From positions 1 through 12,024 of the forward strand of contig MU634467.1 in the NCBI GenBank assembly GCA_026770595.1: a DNA stretch of 12,024 bases, written 5' to 3'. The notes beneath the pieces are model-generated. The model was not told the DNA's origin and made no database searches. It saw only the letters and a list, made by a program, of their open reading frames with translations. Shown here in pieces: positions 1 through 9,147 of the stretch. The translations under genes and the position numbers were made by a program. This stretch comes from Ochromonadaceae sp. CCMP2298. Lineage: Eukaryota > Sar > Synurophyceae > Ochromonadales > Ochromonadaceae. The first letter of the stretch is position 1; every line of letters begins with the position of its first letter.

Positions 1-923
1 CCCCCCCTGCTCCCCCTGCTGCGGTGTGCCTGCCCGGTGTGGGCGGTGTGTCCGCCCCCATAGAGGAGGTAGAGTCGCCCATACCCGCACTGCTCGTGTG
101 CGTCCCCTCAGGTCGCATCTTCACGTGGTCCCCAGAGGTGGGGTCGCTCACCGGCGCCAGCCGCAGCGCCAGCGGGGCGAAGGTCTGCTGCGGTTCGCGT
201 ATATCGAACACCTCGCACTTGCCCGCAGACACGCTCAGCTGCGTGACGTCGCTGTCGCACTGCATCGACAGCACCAGCCCGCTGAGCCGCACATCCGCCA
301 CTGCCAGGAATCGGTTCACCCACCTAGATAAATAGGCCTTCTTGGCGCTGTGCTCCTCTCGGTCCCGCGGATCGTGTGAGCCCGGGGCGCGTGAGTGCTG
401 GTGGTGGTGGTGGTGTCTGAAGGCGGTGCCTGTTTCGCTCGCCTCCAGGCCGGCCAGGCACTCGAAGGAGGGGATGTTTTTGCAGAAGTAGTTGGTGTCT
501 ACGTGGCAGCTCAGACGCACCTCGGCCAGGCACAGGACGAATTCGAGGGTGCACAGGCGCTCCCGCAGGTGCTGCAGGTACTCGCGGCTGCCGTAGGTGT
601 GCGCGGGGGGGGAGGGGTCGTGTTTGCCTGGGGAGAGGGGGGCGTGGGGGGCGTGGCCTCTGGGGCTGCTGGATCCATCCTCGTGCAGGCTGGTGCGGGT
701 AAGCTCCACACTGTCCGAGGACTGGCGGAACTTCACCCCCAGCGTGTGAGAGCCAGAGCGCGCCCGCTCTCCTGCCATCGCAGAAGCACCCGGCCCAGTC
801 CCCGGCCCCGCCCCGGCCCCCGCCCCCGTCCCGGCCCCGGCGCCCTCGGAGTCGTCGTATGCGGGTAATTCCATATCGGCCGCGGTTCTGCCGAACTGCG
901 CCCTCTCGAAGCAGTTATCATCC
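1..923 (-). CDS. VPS13: VPS13-like exon 10 (runs off the left edge)
   Basis: At least 307 codons, open to base 1. It reads DDNCFERAQFGRTAADMELP, a Gly-Ala-rich linker (GAGAGTGAG-type), KFRQSSDSVELTRTSLHEDG, then groove-like sequence EYLQHLRERLCTLEFVLCLAEVRLSCHVD. A five-histidine run follows, then YLSRWVNRFLAVADVRLSG and LVLSMQCDSDVTQLSVSAGKCEVFDI. The paired short strands resemble VPS13 body repeats. No acceptor-donor pair is needed to keep it open. It has not reached the C-terminal domains expected for the family. Confidence 0.8.
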
Positions 924-3900
924 CTGAGAGGGTCAATAGACCGAATTAGATAAACCATAAAGTATAAAATGGGTTTTAGAAGGAAAAAAACCAGTAAGCG
1001 TATATGTGTGTTCGAGGTGAAAAGACCAGATTTGGACCAGGGAATTATGATAAAATGACGTATTTCATGTCATTCTACAACACCTACACCTACCTGCAGG
1101 AGAGCAGCAGGTACAGCTCAGACTGCGCCAGGGACAGGTGCAGGGGCGCGAACTGCGCCGCGTCCCCCACCAGCACCTTGGTGACAGCGTCTGTGCTGTC
1201 CACCACTACCAGCAGCTGGGCGTCCGTAGACCGAGTTAGATAAATCATACAGTATAATGGTTTGAGAAGAAAACCCAGGTTAGCGTATGTGTTAGAGGGT
1301 GTAAAGACCAGATCTAGTCCAGGGAATTATGATAAAAAGACGAATTTTATGTTATTCTACAACACCTACACCTACCTGGAAGGGCTCCCGGGTCACCTCC
1401 CTCCAGGCTTGGTTGGCGGGCCACGCACCCTGGGGTTTAATACAGATAGCATAGAGGGGGGTTTAATACACATTATGGCACATAGCATAGAGGGGGTTTA
1501 ATACAGATGATAGCATGGCAGGGGGTTTAATACACATTATGGCGTACGAATGGGTTTAATACACATATTGGCATACATAGAGGGGGTTTAATACACACAT
1601 ACCTGGCTGCCCACCGCCTTGCGCCTGAACCGGTTCACCAGTGCTCCGTCCTCGATCTCCACGAACACCTTGTGCTCAGATGACTCCAGAGCCAGACCCG
1701 CCCCAGTCCCAGTCCCGGGACCAGTCCCAGTCCCAGTCCCGGGACCGGTCCCAGGAACGGTCCCAGTCCCGGGAAGGGTCCCGGGGTCCCGCGGAGAGAC
1801 CGAGGGGGTGCGAGTGGTGGGGGTGGTCACGCCGGCGCGCTGCTTGCTGAGGCGCCTGCCCTCTGGTCTGTAGGTTGAGGGGCCTGCGATTGACACGAAC
1901 ACGCGCGTTTCCTGAAGTGTGACTGCGATGCGGAGGCAATTACCCCCCTCGCCCTCCCCCAGACCCTCCTCCCGCACACCGTCCCAGCCCCCCTCGGCGC
2001 TCTCGAAGCCGCTGTCCCCGCTCTCGCCACGACTGTGCCAGCGACTGAATGGCTCCCGCCCCCCTTGCTCCTGCCCCTCCTCCCACCCCTCGGGCACGAA
2101 GTTGAGGTCCCACAGTGCAGACAGGCCCCTGGCCCTACCCCCCACACTCTCCGCAGAGGGGGCCATACCCAGACTACCCAGGGTGGGGGAGTCGTCACAC
2201 GCATCGAAGAACTCATCCTCCCCGCTGCTGGCACCGCTCTGTCTGCCCTGCCCCTGGCCCAGCCCCTGCCCCTGCCCCTGCCCCTGCCCCTGGCCTACAC
2301 TCTGCCCCGAGGTGCCCATGGGAGCGTCCTCGAAACTCACCACACTGCCCATGCTCTGACCCCGCGACCTATTGCGCGATAGGCCGTGTAGACCGTGTGC
2401 TCGGCCCTGTAGCGGGGCGGCGTTGCGGGCGTGGCGGCGCAGCGTTGCGGGGGAGGGCTTGTAGCGCCACGTGTTGGTGCCCAGGTCCAGGTGCAGGGGC
2501 AGGGCCGCGTCTGACTCAGCTGCGCCCAGACCCTCGTGGGTGCCCTCGGCCGGCCCTGCAAAAGGCTCCGCTACATATCCTATGCTGAGGGAGGCCCTGT
2601 CAACGCGCACACCCACCAGATCCCTGCAGGAGGAGTTGCGAGGCACGGTGACCGTCACGTCCCGCAGCAGCACGAAGCACTCGAAACCCCACTGCACCTC
2701 CTGCGTCTCCACCTTCACCGGGAGGGGGGGCCGGCCCAGGGGGAGGCTCTCCCCTCGGAATCTCTCCGCGTGGCCCCCCCCCCCAGCCTCTGTGGGGTTG
2801 TAGGGGGGGTCCTCTGAGTCCGACGAGGCGTACCGGTACCCCTCATCATCCTCACTGTCGTAGCTGTCGAACGAATCCAAAGAGGCTTGGGGACTCGCCT
2901 GCCGTACCACCAAAGGCACAGCAGCCCGCCTCCGTGCCTGCTCCTCCACCTGAGAGGTGTAGGCGGTTAGATGAACCATAAAGTGGGTTTTAGAAGAAAA
3001 CCCGGGTTAAGCGTGTGTGTTGGAGGGTGAAAAGACCAGATTTGGGTAGGGAATTATGATAAAAAGACAGATAAAAAGACGTGTTTTATGTCACTCTAAC
3101 CGTACCTGGGCGAAGATTGCCAGCACGGGGGCGGCCACCCTGTCCGCGCAGTACTCGATCAGCTCCTGCAGGAAGCGGTACAGAAAGCACGCCCGCAGTG
3201 CCTGCACCTCCACGCGCAAAACGGCCTCCTTTTTGTCCGCGTGCAGGCTGGAAACGCAGGTGAGGGCTACAAGAGGAGGCGCCTGCTCGATGCGGTCCTT
3301 TTCTCGCTTGAATATGTCCGCCTGGCGGCGCCCCGACTCTCTCCTGAGGTAGTCGCTGTTGCCAGAGGGGCCCCCGCCCTCGCTCTCCTCAGCGGCGCCC
3401 CTGTGCGCGGCGTGGATGCTCTCCATGAGCGCGTCCAGTGACTGGTTGTCCTCTCTCTTCCACAAAACCTCGGCGTGCAGGGCGCCCACGTCTGTGAGAT
3501 CCAGCAGACTGGCGGAGTGCAGCGAGGCGTGCAGGGAGTGGCCCCCCAGCAGGCCCGTTACGTCGTCCACGCTGCACGAGATGCGGTACAGTCCCAGTCT
3601 GGCTAGGTGCTGCCCCCCCACAGAGAGCACGGCCGTGAGGGCCTGCAGATCCACCCGCAGACACAGCTTGGTCTGGTACTGGTGCGCGTAGGTGCGCAGG
3701 AGGGGGGCGCTCACGCCGGGGCGGCGCCTGTCCCCCTCGACGCGGGAAACGCTGCGCCGCCGGGCCCCGCGCCCCGCGCCCCCCGCACGCAGATCGTCCG
3801 TGGATGCCCAGCCCATCAGCGGGGCGAGATCTACCGGGTCCGGGGGGTGCAGGGGGTGGGGGTTGGGTATGTTGGGTGCGTAGGAACGTCGCCTGCCGAA

Positions 3901-6900
3901 GCCGTAAGTGCTCGCGCCCGCGGCTGCAGCTCGCCGCAGCGAGGAGGCCGCTGCGTCGTGCGGGTCGTCCACGTAGTGCGTGCGCATCAGGGCCGCGGCG
4001 CCCACCAGCTGCTGCAGGATGTGCAGGATGGAGGTGGTATCGCAGCTGGCGTGCACCTGCCGGCCCTTCACTGTTGCGCAGGCCTCGCGCACCCCGTAGA
4101 AGTGCTGCTCCATGGCCTTGTACAGCACGCCCACGCCCCAGCCCCCCTCCCCGAAGGCCTTTCCCAGGTCCTTGAACTCGAACAGCGCCGCCAGGCCCAC
4201 CTGCTCGCTGTGCAGCTGCGTGAGAAAGGAGTCGTGGTAGGAGGGGGTGGGGGGCTTCCATGTGCCCTCGCGGTCCGGGGCGGCACGTGCCATAGAGAAG
4301 CGGCCCCTGCGTGTGGACCCCCGCCTCCTATCCCTGTCCCTTTCCCCCTGGTCCCCGCGAGGCGAGTCAGGCGAGCCCACCGCGCCCATCACGCTGCTCA
4401 TGCGGCGGGAGCGTTTGTCGGGTGTAGGGGGGGCCTCCATGTGCACCGGCTCTAGGTGCGGGAAGTGCTCCAGGCGGGGCTCAAGGGCGCGCTGTATGTG
4501 CAACAGGGGGACGCGGTTGCTGTCGAATAGCAGGAGCGATTGGAGGGAGAGGAGGGTGCGGGAGTCGTAGGTGAGGCTGTGCTGCCCCACGTGCACGCCG
4601 CGTATCTCTAGGTCGAACAGGATGTCTTTGCAGCAGACAGGCACACCCTCACCCGCGTCGAGGGGGTCCGCGGAGCCAGAGGCAGAGGCAGAGGCGGAAG
4701 CAGAGGCAGAGGCAGGGGCAGGGGCAGGGGCAGGGGCAGGGGCCCTACGACCGGAGCTTGCCGTCCTCTGGGGGGGGCTCGCCGAGGCAGAGGCAGAGGA
4801 GGTAGAGGCACATGCCCCCCCCACCCCCGCCTGTCTGGGCATATGCATGAGCTCCAGTGCGTGGCTGTCCGCCACATAGTCCAGATCATGCCTGCGCTCA
4901 CTCACCTCTGCCTCGAACCGACCCAGCTGCAGGTCAGCCAAAGTCAGGTCAACGCCCAGACTGCCTAGCTGGCTCAGCACCACGCCTCTGCGCGACCTCG
5001 CCACGAAGCTCGACGCCCCCCTGCGCTGCAGCAGCCCGCCGTATGCGACTAGCGCCTTCACCACCAACTCGCTGACTTTGAGCGCGCTGCAGTCCCTGTC
5101 TACTAGGAACTCCACCCCCAGCAGGGCCAGGTCCACGTCCAGCAGCACGCGAGAGACACCCGCCAGCCTCTTGATGCGGGGCCCTACGGCCTGCGGGGCG
5201 GCCTGCACCAGCGGCGCGAACACGGAGGACACTCCCTTCAATGTGTCCATCAGGTGCAGAATGTCTTGCGTGGAGAGCAGCAGCTGCAGGGGGGAGAAGA
5301 GCAGGTCCACGCGCAATTGGGTGTAACTTACGTCACTCGGCACCACCGAGGGGGAAAGCACGCCGTCGATAACGCCCGGCGCCGCAGTGAGCGAGCGACC
5401 CCCCACACCCTCCCCACTCCCCTCCTCCGCATTCACGATCTGCAGATCCACACAGGACACGTGGAAGGCCATCGGACGCACAGTCTCGTTGCGCAGCCTT
5501 AGCACCAGCGCGCGCACCTTCTCCGCAGGCGTCACGCAAACCTCCTCCCCCTCCTCCACCTCCTCCTTCACCCTCCGCCCCTTCCGCCGCCTCTCGGCAT
5601 CGTCGGGCGGGGAGTCTGCGCGGGGGGGGTCGGGCTCGTCGTACGCGTACGGAGTGCGGAAATCGTCAGAGGGGTAAGAGGCGAAAGAGGAGGAGGGGTA
5701 GGGGGCGGTGCGTGACATAGGCACTCCCGAGAACCCCCCTGCCCCCCCTGCCAGGTCCAGCCCCGAGCCCAGCGAGCCCAGCTGGGACTGCGAGGGGGAC
5801 AGAGAGGGAGAGGGAGAGGGGGAGGGGGGCCGACGGGGCGCGGTGGCGCTCAGAAACCCCTCCAGGAAGTCGCCCGCCACGAGTGAGGCCCGACCCACCC
5901 CCAACTGCACGTATCTGGTGCGGGAGAACCGCTGGCAGTCGTAGTAGCTCTGCAACACTGCCGAGGAGCGTCGGAAGGAGCTCCGCCGACCCCCCAGGCG
6001 CGCGCCCACTGCGGGCCCTGGGGCAGAGCTGCGGGGGGATTGGTCACTGGGGGTGCCGGGGTCGTCTGCGTGTATGGGAATGCGCAGCGTGGCACCGCGC
6101 AGCTCCAGATCCACACTGAGCTTCCCAGGCACGCGCCCCACGCCCCTGGCCGCGCGAAAGCAGCTCAGCAGGGCTGCCTGGCTTTTCATACCCGAGAAGG
6201 GGCTGTCGCTGGAGGCGGGGCGGGGGGCTAGGTGGCAGTAGAGCTCGGTGGCGAATGCGAAGCTGCGGTGGTGCCAGTCGAAAGCAACCTGAGCCACCTG
6301 CACCTCCACGATCACATGCATGCCCGCGCCCTGCGTCTGCGCCTGCGCCTGCGCCTTGGCCTCCTGGGCGCGCTTGGTGCGGCGCAGCAGCTTGGCAGGA
6401 GAGGGGGCCTCCTCCCGCCCCTCCCGCCCCGCGCCGCCCGCCCCTCCCTCGCTGTCCGCGCTGGCATACTCGCTATCCGAACCCTCCTCCTCCTCGCCCG
6501 ACCCAGACCGAGCACTCCAGGCCCTCTCCGATTCGTCCGAGCTCTCCGATAGAACCCGCGCCCTACGCCGCTTCACCGGCTGCCCGTCCGCCACCACTGC
6601 GGCCGCGGTGCGCAGCATCTTCACAGCCAGATACACAGCCTTCGTGCGCCTACCCCCCCACTCCACATCATCCCCCGCCCCTGCGTCCCCGTCCCCTGAC
6701 TGCTCCTTGTCAAAGTCGTACTGTAGCCAGTAGTTGGGATCCCCCCCACAGGACAGCAGCTGCACCCCGGCCTGCCCGAATAGCTTCAAAGCCCCCAGGG
6801 ACACCTGCATTAGCCGGTCCCCCTCGCCCGCACTCTCCACCAGCAGGTGCAGGCCGTAGAGCACCAGCGAGCAGCACTGCCGGGGAAGTGCGGCGTTGGG

Positions 6901-9080
6901 CCCCGTAGACCCCGCGTGATTTGTGTGGTGTGTGTGGGTGCTGGAGCGACGGGCGTGCCCCACGGTAGCTGGCCGTGCGTCGAATGTGCTGCTGGAGCTG
7001 GAGCTGGGCTGCGGCGTCAGGTAGTTGAGGTTCGTGCTTTCGAAGCGACCCCCCCCCGGGACCGCACCGCTCACCTGGGGCGAGTCGAAGATAGTAAGCG
7101 CTAGTCGGCTGACCGTCGCCTTGACCTCGAACACGAGGCTATGGTCGTCCAGCACGTCCATCACCCCCCCCCCTGCCGCCCAGCCCATGGCCCCGCCCCC
7201 CAGGGCCGCTATCCTACTGTAGGCCAGTGCGGCAGGCAGGCCCTTGCCCACCCGCGGCCCCGCCCTGGTCTCCTGGCCTCTAAATATACGGGTCCAGAAG
7301 CCGCTGCGGGTGTTGGTCAGCGCAGTGCGCAGCTGCGCCACGCTCACGCCCGCGGACCGGTACTCCTGCAGGACTGTTGCGCGGAAGAGCAGCAGGTCTC
7401 GGAGGTCGAAGAAGGCCTGCAGCTCGGCGAATTTAATGGCCTCCTCTGCGCTCAGACCGGGCACAGTGGTGGGGGTGGGGGGGGCAGTGGGGGCGGTGGG
7501 AGGGGTGGGGGCCGACGAGGAGGGGACGTCGTGCTTTGAGCCGTGCTGTCCCGCAAGCCCCTCGTCTCCATACAGCTTGGCCTCCAGCACCTCCCTATAC
7601 AGGTTCACGTACATGCGCCGCAGTCCCAGCCGCTGCAGGGTTTAATACACATTATAGTATAGAAGGAGGGGGTTTAATACACATTATAGTATAGTAGAAT
7701 GGTTTAATATACATATATACATATATACATATATACATACACACATATACATACACACATACACACACACATACACACATATATACATACATACATATAT
7801 GAGCATACCTGCATCCCCGACCTCAGCTGGGGCTGGAACAAGCCCCGCCCGTTTCGCTCCTTCACCATCGTCAGCACCGCGCGGATCGCAAACTGCCACA
7901 CATCCCTGGCGTTGAATTTCTCCACCACCCGGCTGTTCCTCCTGGAGAGCTTCTTGCGCCTGTCCTCCACTCGTGGCTTGAGAGTCAGTCTGCGGATGGC
8001 CTGATATCTGAACTTTATGGTCTCCTGCTCCACCTGCTTCAGAACCTCCTTGCACTGTAGATAAACGGTTTTAAACCCAGTTAGCGTATGTAAACAAGGT
8101 GGAAAGACCAGATTTGGGTAGGGAAATCGTGATAAAAAGACGGCCCTATGCAATTCACCTACCAGGAACAGCTGGTCGCACGAGGGGGTGGCCTCCACAT
8201 TGGACACGGTGGCGGCCAGGCACAGCACGCGCACGTGGGGCAGGCCGGGGCCGAGGGGGGGATCGAGGCGGCCCAGGACTGTGGCGGACACGTTGAGGGG
8301 GTTCAGCAACACGCCCGTGTCCAGACTCTTCGGGGCATCCTTGTCCCTGCCCTCTCTATCCCTGCCCTCCCTATCCCTGCCGTCCCTGTCCCTCCCGCCA
8401 TCCTTGCCATCCCTGTCCCTGTCCTTGCCCTCCCTGCCCTCTCTATCCCTGCCCTCCCTCCCATCCTTCCCTTCCCTGCCCTCCCTCCCATCCCTCCCAT
8501 CCTTCTCTCTGTCCCTACCCTCCCTGCCCACCCTGCCATCCCTGCCCTCCCTGCCATCCCTACCCTCCCTGCCATCCCTGCCATCCCTGCCATCCCGGGG
8601 GAACTTGGCCGGCCTAGTGCGAGTGAGGGACAAGCTGAGCCCCCTCAACTGCACCTCCTTGGACAAAAAGTGGTCCAGCAGCTCACTAACTCCCCCCGGT
8701 GCGCAGGTGGCTCCTGAGAAGTGTCCGAATATAAAGTGTCCGAATTAGATAAACCACAAAGTGTTTTAGAAAAAAAACCCAGGTTAGCGTATGTGTTAGA
8801 GGGTGAAAAGACCAGATTTGGGTAGGGAATTATGATAAAAAGGCCTTTTTATGTAGTTCTGACCTGGCTTGAATGCTTCGGAGGGGGGGGGGGTGGAGTT
8901 GACGACGAACTGGCGCAATTCGAAGGACAGCAGGGCGCACTCCCCGCCCGCCACGGGTAGCAGCAGAGTCACCTTGATGCTGAGGATTGGGGTGGAGGTG
9001 GAGGTGGAGGTAGAGGTAGAGGTGGAGGTGGAGATAGAGGTAGAGGGAGAGGGAGAGGTAGAGGTAGAGAAAGACAGGAC

Positions 9081-9147
<67 letters not shown>

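Noticed and set aside
1433-1602. Regularly spaced repeats resembling a CRISPR array
   Set aside because: Units are about 30 bp in total with degenerate spacers that are themselves similar, no cas genes are nearby, and the array sits inside a spliceosomal intron of a eukaryotic gene. It is a tandem repeat.
3607-4455. Long plus-strand open frame antisense to exon 6 (282 codons), and similar ones at 6255-6908 and 8148-8717
   Set aside because: These are shadows of GC-rich, repeat-rich coding sequence on the minus strand. Their translations are low-complexity and match no family, whereas the minus-strand frame gives VPS13 features and phase-consistent splicing.
8303-8593. Separate minus-strand open frame rich in M-A-G repeats over the exon 4 minisatellite
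   Set aside because: It is another frame of the same short repeat. The RDG/REG frame connects to VPS13-like strands on both sides.
7704-8666. A single uninterrupted 320-codon gene reading from 8666 through to the microsatellite
   Set aside because: It crosses intron 4, which is a family A element with GT-AG ends and happens to be stop-free, and then runs into intron 5 simple repeats. The spliced model fits the VPS13 pattern better, though intron 4 retention stays possible.
8883-8893. 11-base G run as a sequencing frameshift
   Set aside because: The reading frame with the run as given joins correctly in phase at both ends of exon 3, so no correction is needed.
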